Assembly (NCBI GenBank): GCA_038330095.1
Contig: JBBQNQ010000070.1
Location: 1-14,992, forward strand
DNA: 14,992 nucleotides
Direction: 5' to 3'
Source of the DNA: JBBPZA01 sp038330095
GTDB taxonomy: Bacteria > Actinomycetota > Thermoleophilia > Solirubrobacterales > Solirubrobacteraceae
The notes below the pieces were generated by a model that was given only the letters and a program-made list of their open reading frames with translations, was not told the DNA's origin and ran no database searches. The first letter of the stretch is position 1; every line of letters starts with the position of its first letter. Shown here piece after piece: positions 1-7,103 of this stretch. The position numbers were made by a program, and so were the translations under genes.

Positions 1-368
1 GTCGCGAGCGTGTCCGCGCCGCGCAGGATCGGCAGCGCCTCGGCGGCGTGCGATGTGAGGTCGTCGTCGAAGGTAACCGCGAGCGGAAAGCGTCCTCCTC
101 GCCGGCGCCGGTGAACGGCTTCGTGCAGCGCGGACGCTGGCACTGTCCGAAAGCACAAACGCATGAGCCTGAGCTGGCGCCGGAAGAGAGCAGCGCCCAA
201 CGCCGGCACGAGCTCTCGGTCGGGGTCGCCAGGCGTGTCACGGATCCGGTGGTAGAGCACGGCCAGTCCCGCCCGCGTCCCGGACAGCCTCATGCCTTGG
301 AGAACGAGCACGCAGCCGGCTGCTCCCAGCCACCGCCAGGGCGGTCGCGCAAGCAGTTGCTTCGCCAT
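1..368 (-). CDS. Polysaccharide deacetylase (NodB-like), N-terminal part, runs off the left edge
   Basis: This is the first 122 codons of a gene that continues past base 1. Reading the minus strand from the ATG at 368-366 gives a short N-terminal hydrophobic stretch (about residues 11-25, WRWLGAAGCVLVLQG). It is followed by GLAVLYHRIRD and then PLAVTFDDDL at about residues 95-104. The YHRI and TFDDD elements are typical of polysaccharide deacetylases (NodB homology domain, carbohydrate esterase 4); the Asp of TFDDD is the usual catalytic/metal-site motif. The metal-binding His motif would lie beyond the window. The likely role is removing N- or O-acetyl groups from a surface glycan at the outer face of the membrane, with the hydrophobic segment as anchor. 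GAGG lies 9 bases before ATG 368, which favours that start; in-frame ATGs at 377 and 293 are alternatives. It is divergent from the methyltransferase gene. The family is clear; the substrate is unknown. Confidence 0.8.
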   Translation of the reverse strand, partial: MAKQLLARPPWRWLGAAGCVLVLQGMRLSGTRAGLAVLYHRIRDTPGDPDRELVPALGAALFRRQLRLMRLCFRTVPASALHEAVHRRRRGGRFPLAVTFDDDLTSHAAEALPILRGADTLA

Positions 369-495
369 GGCAGTCATCCTCGCGATGGCCTTGATCGCTG
401 CACCCGCCTGTAGCGTAGGCGCCGTGCGGAAGCCTGGACATCAGTGGCGGGCAGCTCTCGCACGGCGCCGCCGCCTGCGGCGCCTGGCGCTGAAG

Positions 496-667
496 ATGTC
501 GGTCCGGCGGCGCCGCGGCCTGCGCCGCGTGCCCTGGGTCGGCCGGGTGCGCTTCGGGGACCTGCGGCGCCTAGAGCCGGCCAGCCGCGTCTACGGCTAT
601 GACCGAGGAACTCCGGTTGACCGGTACTACATCGAGCACTTCCTGCGCCGCCACGCCGCCGCCGACC
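496..667 (+). pseudogene. N-terminal piece of the frameshifted methyltransferase gene
   Basis: This frame reads MSVRRRRGLRRVPWVGRV, then FGDLRRLEPASRVYGYDRG, then TPVDRYYIEHFLRRHAAAD. That is the expected N-terminus of the methyltransferase encoded just downstream in another frame, where the family carries a basic start followed by a DRG-P-DRYYIE-FL segment. The frame then turns into unrelated Arg-rich sequence, while the methyltransferase fold resumes one frame over. Skipping one base at about 665-667 (in GCCGACCAAG) would join the pieces as HAAADKYSAGVIRGRVLEIG, giving about 244 residues from ATG 496. The start is uncertain: ATG 496 and GTG 424 are both in frame and neither has a good ribosome binding site. 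Either the gene is broken or the sequence carries a one-base error. Confidence 0.6.
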
Positions 668-1231
668 AAGTACTCGGCGGGCGTCATTCGTGGACGGGTG
701 CTCGAGATAGGCGGCAACGAGTACACCCGCCGGTTCGGCCGCCCGGAGGGCTCAGGACGCAGGGACGTAAACGTCACGCAGAGCGAGGTCCTCCACATAG
801 GGGCCGAGAACGCCGCCGCGACGATCGTCGGCGACCTCACCTCGGCCGACCACATCGCCTCCGACAGCTTCGACTGCATCCTCTGCACACAGACGCTGCA
901 GGTCATCTACGACGTACGCGCGGCGATCGCGACGCTGCACCGCATACTCAAACCGGGCGGCTCCGTCTTGGCCACGTTCCCCGGCATCACCCAGACGTGC
1001 AGGCCGGACCGAGACCACTGGGGTGATTACTGGCGGTTCACCAGCCTCTCCGCCCGGCGGCTGTTCGAGGAGGCGTTCGCACCGGCGAACGTGAGCGTCG
1101 AGTCCTACGGCAACGTGCTGGCGACCGTCGCCTTCCTGGAGGGGATCGCGACCGAGGAGCTGCGCCCCGACGAGCTGGACCTCCGAGACCCCGACTACGA
1201 GATGCTCGTCTGCGTCCGGGCGGTCAAGTAG
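599..1231 (+). CDS. Class I SAM-dependent methyltransferase, catalytic part (frame interrupted upstream)
   Basis: The open frame is 210 codons, but residues 1-23 (599-667) look non-native; homology-like sequence starts around KYSAGVIRGRVLEIGG. The protein has a glycine-containing SAM-binding motif (VLEIGGNEY, residues 34-42), an acidic strand-end segment FDCILCTQTLQ (91-101), and HRILKPGG (114-121), the usual post-motif of class I methyltransferases. The DYWRFT segment and the ELD..DPDYEMLVCVRAVK tail match small methyltransferases that often sit beside glycosyltransferase genes. The true N-terminus lies in the frame at 496-667, so this ORF as it stands is probably a fragment. Its likely job is methylating a sugar or glycan, but nothing in the sequence shows the acceptor. 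Its stop overlaps by 8 bases the stop of the convergent glycosyltransferase gene on the other strand. Confidence 0.7.
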   Translation: MTEELRLTGTTSSTSCAATPPPTKYSAGVIRGRVLEIGGNEYTRRFGRPEGSGRRDVNVTQSEVLHIGAENAAATIVGDLTSADHIASDSFDCILCTQTLQVIYDVRAAIATLHRILKPGGSVLATFPGITQTCRPDRDHWGDYWRFTSLSARRLFEEAFAPANVSVESYGNVLATVAFLEGIATEELRPDELDLRDPDYEMLVCVRAVK

Positions 1232-2174
1232 CGCCCCGACGCGGATAAAGGTCTAGCCAGGCAGGGCGGCCGGCCGTGGGCGTTGACGGACGGCGACGCG
1301 CTCCCGCCGCCTCGAGCAGCATTCCCCCCAGGCCCCTGAGAAGGCTCGGGTCCCGGAAGTCGATCGCACCGCGGAGATAGGTGCGGACAGCGAGCTGCCG
1401 CCGCCCCGCGCGCCGGTGACCATTCGCCGCCCAACGCGCCAACGCGCCGCCGTCGAAGTCGACACCCAGCGCCCGGCTGAGCACCCGGTGCTTAACAGCG
1501 AGTCGCCCCAGCTCGTCCAGGACGTCCTGCCCCGCGCGGGTCAGCATGTTCGGGGTGTGCTGGAGGTAGCCGACGAGCGGCGCCGGGGCGGCCGCGGCCG
1601 GCGCCACCTCGGCCAGGCGCAGCCACAGGTCCCAGTCGGTGAGATGGAGGAGGCTTTCGTCGAAGAGGCCCACCTCTCGTACGAGGTCCGTGCGCGCAAC
1701 CACATTCGAGCTTGCTGCGGGTATCGCGTTGAAGGAGAGCAGCGCGTGTAGCAGGCGAGCAGGGTCCGGCGGCGACTGGACGAGCATCACTGCCCCTCCC
1801 TCGTCGATCAGAACCGCGCCGCAGTACCCGAACGAGGCGTCGGCGACCTCGATCGCCGCAAGCTGCGCGCCCAACTTGGACGGCGCCCACAGGTCGTCGT
1901 CGTCTAGGAACGCCACCCATGGGGCCTGGGCTTCCGCGATCCCCCGGTTGCGTGCCGCCGCGGCGCCGCGGGCGCGCTCATGGCGAACCACCCGGACTCG
2001 CGCATCGCGGCCCAACGCCAGGGCGGGAGGCATCTCGACCGCCGAGCCATCGTCGACGATCACCACCTCGAGGGCGACCTCCCGTTGGGCCAGGGCGCTG
2101 CGAAGCGCGAGGCCGAGGAACGCCCAGCGGTCGCGCGTCGGGATGACCACGGTGACCTCCGGGGTCCCCGGCAT
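1224..2174 (-). CDS. Family 2 glycosyltransferase
   Basis: This is a 316-residue GT-A fold glycosyltransferase. The nucleotide-sugar binding start VTVVIPTRDRW is at residues 7-17, VDDGS at 40-44, ARNRGI at 74-79, and the metal-binding DXD-type motif FLDDDDLW at 89-96. The acceptor-side segment GLFDESLLHLTDWDLW (169-184) supplies the acidic residues typical of the catalytic base region. There are no membrane segments, so it is probably cytoplasmic or peripheral. The ATG at 2174 starts the family alignment; the open frame extends to 2330, but those residues have no glycosyltransferase character and overlap the upstream gene. No strong Shine-Dalgarno is visible. It is the last gene of the minus-strand operon, 38 bases after the preceding stop. 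It probably adds one sugar of the glycan exported by Wzm/Wzt. Donor and acceptor cannot be read from the sequence. Confidence 0.85.
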   Translation of the reverse strand: MPGTPEVTVVIPTRDRWAFLGLALRSALAQREVALEVVIVDDGSAVEMPPALALGRDARVRVVRHERARGAAAARNRGIAEAQAPWVAFLDDDDLWAPSKLGAQLAAIEVADASFGYCGAVLIDEGGAVMLVQSPPDPARLLHALLSFNAIPAASSNVVARTDLVREVGLFDESLLHLTDWDLWLRLAEVAPAAAAPAPLVGYLQHTPNMLTRAGQDVLDELGRLAVKHRVLSRALGVDFDGGALARWAANGHRRAGRRQLAVRTYLRGAIDFRDPSLLRGLGGMLLEAAGARRRPSTPTAGRPAWLDLYPRRGAT

Positions 2175-2212
2175 CGCCCGTGTCCGCGCGTGGGCGTTCT
2201 TCGGCGATGACC

Positions 2213-3238
2213 TCAACGCAGCCCGCCCAGGGCAGTTCCCCGGACAGCACTCAACGCCAGTACCGCGCCGGGTCGCCACCGCCTGATCGACAGCGCCGCC
2301 GGCCGCCGCCGCAGGCATCGCCAGGCGCACACTCGAGCCGAGCCGTATTCACCAGCCCGATAGAAGGCGACCGCCGTTGCCTCATAGAGGTTGGCGAGCT
2401 CCTCCGTTACCTCAGCGTCGAACCTGCACTCCAGATGCTGATTGATGGCGACGTAGACGTCGGCGATCTTCTCGACATCCGATAGCGTCCGATAGAGCGA
2501 CTGTTGCATCGTCCACACGCCTCCGGCGTGGACACGATATGTCGCCAGGGTCTCATCGAGGTAGGCGAGATCTCCGCGCTGTGCGCCGAGCACATGCAGC
2601 GGCCAGTCACCGGACGCAGCACCGTCATACCACGCCGGAAGCGGAAGCAGTCCTTCGATCCGGAGGACAGCAGAGCAGGTTGGAATGTAATCGCCGCGAA
2701 CTATGTCTCGCAAACCCGAGACCGGCTCGGGCTTCGCTGTAGACAGACGGTGAGAGGGTAGCTCCTCGAGAAAAGGGTGAGCCGGAATGCTGCCGTCCTC
2801 ATAAAGCACAGTGGCATTGTGGAAACAGACCGAGTACTCCGGATGGGCATCGAGCACATCGACCTGGCGTTGAAGCTTCTCGCGAGAGGTCCAGAAGTCA
2901 TCGCCGTCCAGGAGCGCTACGTACCGGCCCCGCGCCGCCTCTAGCCCCCGACGTACGACACTGTTGTCGTTGAGGTTGTGAGCGGATAGGAGCAAGCGGA
3001 TTCGCTCCGGATTGGAGCCGGCCATCCGTTGAACGATCTCCCGGGTTCCGTCCGTTGAGCAGTCCTCGCTGATCACGACTTCGTACTCGAAGCTGGTGTC
3101 CTGCATGAGAACGCTCTCGATCGCCGTCTCGATGAAGGCGGCGTGATTGTAGGTAACGATCACGACCGAGAGCTCGGGCGTCAGCACCTCTATCTCACGG
3201 ATACCTGGTGCGAACGAGGCGCTCGCTGACTTCTCCAT
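2213..3238 (-). CDS. Family 2 glycosyltransferase
   Basis: This 341-residue protein has a GT-A domain: SVVIVTYNH at residues 24-32, EDCSTDGT at 58-65, and the DXD-type motif LLDGDDFW at 109-116. A GDWPLHVLGAQRGDLAYLDETLATYRVH segment follows, typical of this family's acceptor half. The C-terminal roughly 100 residues are helical-looking and basic, with no clear membrane helix. The ATG at 3238 was chosen; it overlaps the end of the aminotransferase gene by 44 bases. The alternatives are ATG 3268 (longer overlap) and GTG 3187 (after the aminotransferase stop at 3197-3195). The EDCSTDGT form in place of DDGSTDGT is a common variant. It probably transfers a sugar in the same glycan pathway, perhaps the amino sugar made by the neighbouring genes; the sequence does not decide that. 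Confidence 0.85.
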   Translation of the reverse strand: MEKSASASFAPGIREIEVLTPELSVVIVTYNHAAFIETAIESVLMQDTSFEYEVVISEDCSTDGTREIVQRMAGSNPERIRLLLSAHNLNDNSVVRRGLEAARGRYVALLDGDDFWTSREKLQRQVDVLDAHPEYSVCFHNATVLYEDGSIPAHPFLEELPSHRLSTAKPEPVSGLRDIVRGDYIPTCSAVLRIEGLLPLPAWYDGAASGDWPLHVLGAQRGDLAYLDETLATYRVHAGGVWTMQQSLYRTLSDVEKIADVYVAINQHLECRFDAEVTEELANLYEATAVAFYRAGEYGSARVCAWRCLRRRPAALSIRRWRPGAVLALSAVRGTALGGLR

Positions 3239-4403
3239 GGTGCTCGACCGCCACGCGGATGACCTCACAGATCGCGGCTACCTCGGGTGGCTGCAAGTCT
3301 CCTCCGTTCGGCAGCACCAGCGTCCGAGCGGCTAAATGGTCGGTGGCGACCAGTGTGCGGCGCATACCGAGCCCCTGGGAACGATAGGGCTCCATCCGGT
3401 GAACCCCCGGATGGAAGTAGCGTCGAGCCAGCACGTTCTCCGCCCACAGCACACGCTGAAGTGCGTCGCGCGCAATTCCTGCAGAATCCGGCTCTACTTC
3501 CAGCACGACGTGCTGGTAGTTGCATCTCTCGTTTTCGTCATACGCCAGGAGAGAGAGACCTGGGACCTTGGCGAGGCCATCGCGGTAGGCGCCGTAGTTC
3601 AAGCGATTGGTTTCCATGAACGCATCGATGCCCTCCAGCGACGTCAGGCCCATCGCCGCCGCGATCTCGGTCATCTTGCCGTTGGTCCCCAGCCCAACCA
3701 CTTTGTCGTAGTCCGCAAAGCCAAAGTTGCGCATGAGACGGGCCCTCTCCGCGAGGTCGTCGTCATCCGTCGTGACGGCTCCCCCCTCCATGGCGTTCAG
3801 GATCTTCGTGGGGTGGAAACTGAACACTTCAGCGTCGCCGAACCCGCCGACGGAACGGCCGCCGAGGGAGCAGGCAAAGGCGTGGGCTGCATCAAACATG
3901 AGGCTAAGCCCGTGGCGCTTCGCGACAGCGGCGAGTCCCTCGACGTCGCAGGGTCGTCCCCACAGGTGGACGCCAAGGATCCCCGTCGTGCGCTCGTTGA
4001 CCAGCTCGTCGGCCTTCACAGGATCAACGTTGTGCGTGTTCGGGTCGACGTCGCAGAAGACGGGAGTCACGCCGGTCCAGGCGAGTGCGTGGGCGGTGGC
4101 CACGAAGGTGAACGCGGGTACGATCACCTCGCCCGTCAACCCGGCGGCCCGAGCAGCGATTTGAAGACCGGTCGTGCCGTTGCACGTCGCTATGCAGTGA
4201 GTGACGCCGAGGTAGTCGCAGATCTGTTCTTCGAACTGCTGCACGTAGCGTCCATCGTTGGTCAGCCAGCGGCGGTCGAGCATGTCGTCGAGGCGGGTGT
4301 GAAGTGCGCGCCGATCGCCGACGTGCGGACGGCCGACGTGAACCGGCTCTGAAAACGCCGGCCGACCACCGAAGGCGCAGAGATCATCGACGCTCGCCTT
4401 CAT
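3195..4403 (-). CDS. DegT/DnrJ/EryC1/StrS PLP aminotransferase, VioA-like (nucleotide-sugar C4 amination)
   Basis: This 402-residue fold-type I PLP enzyme is of normal family length. The Schiff-base lysine is K200 in FSFHPTKILNAMEGGA, and the Asp that pairs with the pyridine nitrogen is D171 in FDAAHAF. The N-terminal WLTNDG (46-51), CNGTTGLQ (74-81) and PAFTFVATAHAL (96-107) motifs and the later NFGFADYDKVVG and NGKMTEIAAAMG segments match, from memory, VioA-type dTDP-4-keto-6-deoxyglucose 4-aminotransferases. The predicted reaction is transfer of an amino group from glutamate to the C4 keto group of an NDP-4-keto-6-deoxyhexose in the cytosol. The upstream sugar nucleotide synthesis genes (RmlA/RmlB type) are not in the window. 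Its ATG overlaps the stop of the preceding FemAB-like gene in an ATGA arrangement, so translation is probably coupled. The family is very likely; the C4 regiochemistry is inferred. Confidence 0.9.
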   Translation of the reverse strand: MKASVDDLCAFGGRPAFSEPVHVGRPHVGDRRALHTRLDDMLDRRWLTNDGRYVQQFEEQICDYLGVTHCIATCNGTTGLQIAARAAGLTGEVIVPAFTFVATAHALAWTGVTPVFCDVDPNTHNVDPVKADELVNERTTGILGVHLWGRPCDVEGLAAVAKRHGLSLMFDAAHAFACSLGGRSVGGFGDAEVFSFHPTKILNAMEGGAVTTDDDDLAERARLMRNFGFADYDKVVGLGTNGKMTEIAAAMGLTSLEGIDAFMETNRLNYGAYRDGLAKVPGLSLLAYDENERCNYQHVVLEVEPDSAGIARDALQRVLWAENVLARRYFHPGVHRMEPYRSQGLGMRRTLVATDHLAARTLVLPNGGDLQPPEVAAICEVIRVAVEHHGEVSERLVRTRYP

Positions 4404-5407
4404 TCGGGACAGCAGGCTCGGGCTTCGGGGCTCAAGGCCCGGTAAGCGGGAAAGAAGGCGTGGTCCGCCTCTGGGTCGACACAGGCGGACTGACAGAGCT
4501 CCACGTACACATCTCTGCGGTAGATCTGCCTGATAGCCCTCAGCGGCAAGCGGATCGGCCGGAACCTCTGCTTGGCCTGAGCGATGGCGTCGTCCTCGTA
4601 AGCTCCCCCGCCCAGGTTCAGGCTGGGGACGCTTCGAGCGCTCAGTTCCTCCACTCCGTACCAGAGCAGATCAGTGGCCCGCCGCCGTCCGGCTGGCGTC
4701 GCGACGTTGATCAGGCAGTCTGCGGCATATTCAGTCGCGGCGAAGAGGTAGACCGCGTCGAGGGCCTCGAGCGATCCTGTCCCAACCGCGACGCAGCTCT
4801 CCGAGCGACATAGGTGGTCGAGCGTCTGCGTCGTGAAGAGGGGTCCGCGTGCGCGCACGTCACGCATGAAGGGCTCGTAGGTGGCGACGAGGAAGTCCCG
4901 GATCGCCTCTCGATCCTGCACGAGAGACTGTGCCCGGCCGCTCCATCCGCGCAGCTCGCGCCTGCGGCTTCGGTCCACTCTGCTCAAGAGGCCCTCGCTG
5001 CCCAGCCGTAGGTCGAGGAGATAGATGCTGTTATGCCGCACGCCTTGGGCGGCGAAGCCGGAGGGCGAGAACAAGGGGTGGAGGCCGATGTATCCGCTCA
5101 CGTACCCCCTGTCGCGAACGAACCGGTGCCAGTGCGCCTCGAACCGGGACCAGGCTCCGAAGCCGACGAAGCCCGCCAGGCCGGACGGAGTCGCCACATC
5201 GAGGACACCGTCGATCGGACGCTCGACCAGGGGACAAGCGAGACGGGACTCGCCGTCGTCGAAGCAGTACAGGAACGTGCGATAGCCGGTCGTGAGGTGC
5301 ATCGCGTATGCGAAGTCCCACGTGTGTTGGAAGCCATGCTCAAGGCCGCAGAGCGCGTCGGTCCATGCTTGGCGTTCGGGAAGTGAAACGAGGACGTGAT
5401 CCGCCAT
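4400..5407 (-). CDS. FemAB/GNAT-like acyltransferase
   Basis: This 335-residue protein has the architecture of the GNAT-fold proteins related to FemAB and BioF2 (Pfam Acetyltransf_6 type). An N-terminal half has WDFAYAM near residue 30 and GFVGFG near 79. The C-terminal half carries LLWYGVEELSARSVPSLNLGGG (247-268), matching the family pattern in which a helix leads into a G-rich strand. AQAKQRF (277-283) follows at the place where FemAB relatives have a FK-x-F/W segment. There is no signal peptide or membrane helix. FemAB-type enzymes transfer amino acids, and related GNATs transfer acyl groups, to amines. The gene overlaps the aminotransferase by 4 bases and lies 19 bases after the methyltransferase, so the new amino group on a sugar is an attractive acceptor. 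That is inference from context; the family call is reasonably sure. Confidence 0.72.
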   Translation of the reverse strand: MADHVLVSLPERQAWTDALCGLEHGFQHTWDFAYAMHLTTGYRTFLYCFDDGESRLACPLVERPIDGVLDVATPSGLAGFVGFGAWSRFEAHWHRFVRDRGYVSGYIGLHPLFSPSGFAAQGVRHNSIYLLDLRLGSEGLLSRVDRSRRRELRGWSGRAQSLVQDREAIRDFLVATYEPFMRDVRARGPLFTTQTLDHLCRSESCVAVGTGSLEALDAVYLFAATEYAADCLINVATPAGRRRATDLLWYGVEELSARSVPSLNLGGGAYEDDAIAQAKQRFRPIRLPLRAIRQIYRRDVYVELCQSACVDPEADHAFFPAYRALSPEARACCPE

Positions 5408-5426
5408 TGGCTTGCGCCCGATCAGC

Positions 5427-6152
5427 TCATCGCCGCGGCTGGCGTCGCCCCTCGCGGTCTAAGCCGACATAGAGCCCTCTGCCGAAGGGCCCTTCGCGCT
5501 CGTACCCAACGTCGAGGCCGACTCCCTCGAACGCTTTCCGATACTGCGCGTCGGTGAAGAGGCCCAGCTCGTGGCGCTCCGTGAAGGTAGCGACGCCGGT
5601 GGGCTCTCCTACGAGGTAATGGATGTCGAGCGTGACGACTCCCGCGTTGGGAGGGTTTGAGGTGTACATCCACGCGATCTTCATGTCGGGATCATCGACG
5701 AAGTTCGCCGTGATCGTGCCAGTCCAGTATGTGTCCGGAGTGAAGAACGGCTCGAGGACGATCACCCCGCCTGGCCGGAGGTGCCGTTTCATCGAGTGCA
5801 GGCTCGCGGCCAGCCTTTCTTCCGTCTTCACGTACGCGACCGAGCTGAACAAACAGGTTATGACGTCAAAGGTGAGTCCCAACGAGAAGCCCGTCATGTC
5901 GGCCTGGTAGAGGGGCACGCCGGGACAGCGCTCCCGGGCCGTCACCAGCAACTCCTCGCTAACGTCCAGTCCGGCGACGTCGTACCAGGTCCTCAGGTGC
6001 TCCAGATGCCGACCGGTCCCACACGCTACGTCCAGGAGACGAGTGGCTCGGGGATGTCGGGAGCTGATTCGGCCCCTTATGTGGGCCGACGCCGCGCCAT
6101 AGTCCTTGAAGTGGTACAGCCGATCGTAGATGCGGGCCGATCTCGCGTACAT
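5427..6152 (-). CDS. SAM-dependent N-methyltransferase resembling TylM1/DesVI (amino-sugar N,N-dimethyltransferase)
   Basis: This 241-residue class I methyltransferase has LLDVACGTG (39-47) for SAM binding, GLDVSEELL (61-69), QADMTGF (83-89), CLFSSVAY (100-107), and HLRPGGVIVLEPFFTPDTYW (124-143). The C-terminus has LDIHYLV, TERHELGLFT and GPFGRGLYVGL. From memory this follows TylM1 and DesVI almost motif for motif; those enzymes N,N-dimethylate TDP-3-amino-3,6-dideoxyhexoses. The His at 124 falls where the proposed catalytic His of TylM1 lies. With a VioA-like aminotransferase two genes away, the expected product is an N-methylated 4-amino-4,6-dideoxy sugar nucleotide, comparable to the SpnR/SpnS pair that makes forosamine. 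Methylation number and position are not readable from sequence. Start ATG 6152 is 9 bases after the preceding stop. Confidence 0.82.
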   Translation of the reverse strand: MYARSARIYDRLYHFKDYGAASAHIRGRISSRHPRATRLLDVACGTGRHLEHLRTWYDVAGLDVSEELLVTARERCPGVPLYQADMTGFSLGLTFDVITCLFSSVAYVKTEERLAASLHSMKRHLRPGGVIVLEPFFTPDTYWTGTITANFVDDPDMKIAWMYTSNPPNAGVVTLDIHYLVGEPTGVATFTERHELGLFTDAQYRKAFEGVGLDVGYEREGPFGRGLYVGLDREGRRQPRR

Positions 6153-6161
6153 ACGAGCTCG

Positions 6162-7079
6162 CTAGAGGGGCTCGTTGGCGCGATACCGCGGGAAGTAAGC
6201 GGCCGGCGGAGCCCCGTGAGCGCGCACCAGGCAGTCATAGGCCTTCCTGTCGAACACGCGACTGCAGATGTATGCCTGACGCGTTTCTGACGCCCAACCT
6301 CGCTTGAAACGCGCTAGCCCGTCTCTCGCATCGAAGGTCGCGCCGGCCGCGGAGCCGAGATCGGCGAGGCGACACCTCGCCTTCAGCCACTGAAGAGCCT
6401 CGCTGTAGAGGGCGTAGGCCGCCCGCGAGCGGTATCCGGAGTCGTCAGTCGCCTGCAGATGACTGTGCGCCACATCTCCATGGCGGTACCACACCTGGGC
6501 TGCAACGGTGGTCCCGCCCTTCCTTGCGCGGAACATGGTCGCGCCTGGTACGGACAGCTGTCCCTCGAAGGATCGCCTCGAGAACCGCTTGAGACCCGTC
6601 AGGTGGTGCCGTTCCACGAGAACGTTGTAGAGACGCATCCACTCGTCCAGCAATTGCCGCGGCTCGTCGCACTGCTCCACGGACACACCCTCTCTCAGCG
6701 CCCAACGCGCGTAGTACCGGTGATGTCGTGATTGGGACTCCTCCAAAGGCAGTGTCAAGTCGACCACGTAGTGCTCTTTGTATGGACGCACTCCGTCGAA
6801 GCAAGCGAGATCGGCGACCGAAGCCTTGGCGAAGGGCTCGGTCACCAAGGTCAGGCTCACGAGTTGCTCGCTCGCTTCGGTCACGTCTTCAGACAGCTTT
6901 GACCAGTTGCGACAGAACAGTCGAGGATACGGGCCCATCGCATCTTGTCTATGAGAGCCCGGGATCGGTCGCTCCAGCATCCACCCGCCGCTGCGAGGGA
7001 GAAGGCGCGGGCAGCCGAACTCCTCGAAGCTCTCGGCGTACGCCGGATGGAGATAGCCCGTGAGGCGCGCTGGACTCAC
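6162..7079 (-). CDS. FemAB/GNAT-like acyltransferase (second copy type)
   Basis: This 305-residue protein has the same general architecture as the other FemAB-like gene of the operon but is clearly divergent. HHRYYARWALREGVSVEQC (about 119-137) begins the second GNAT-like half. The helix-strand segment AYALYSEALQWLKARCRLAD runs into LGSAAGAT (221-248), and GLARFKRGW (254-262) is the characteristic FemAB-type segment near the end. No signal peptide or membrane helix is seen. The likely activity is acyl or aminoacyl transfer to an amino group on a sugar or a glycan precursor in the cytoplasm. The donor could be an aminoacyl-tRNA or acyl-CoA; the sequence does not say which. The gene starts at ATG 7079, 24 bases after the ATPase stop, and ends 9 bases before the N-methyltransferase start, so all three are probably cotranscribed. 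Confidence 0.7.
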   Translation of the reverse strand: MSPARLTGYLHPAYAESFEEFGCPRLLPRSGGWMLERPIPGSHRQDAMGPYPRLFCRNWSKLSEDVTEASEQLVSLTLVTEPFAKASVADLACFDGVRPYKEHYVVDLTLPLEESQSRHHRYYARWALREGVSVEQCDEPRQLLDEWMRLYNVLVERHHLTGLKRFSRRSFEGQLSVPGATMFRARKGGTTVAAQVWYRHGDVAHSHLQATDDSGYRSRAAYALYSEALQWLKARCRLADLGSAAGATFDARDGLARFKRGWASETRQAYICSRVFDRKAYDCLVRAHGAPPAAYFPRYRANEPL

Positions 7080-7103
7080 CCTCTACCAGCCGAACTGCGA
7101 CCT

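Noticed and set aside
367..423. Lipoprotein-like signal (MAVILAMALIAAPACS) in the frame upstream of the methyltransferase
   Set aside because: It is antisense to the deacetylase start region, and the methyltransferase family does not carry a signal peptide; a chance hydrophobic reading.
3336..4352. Plus-strand 338-codon open frame opposite the aminotransferase
   Set aside because: The aminotransferase frame has complete PLP-enzyme motifs; the opposite frame has none.
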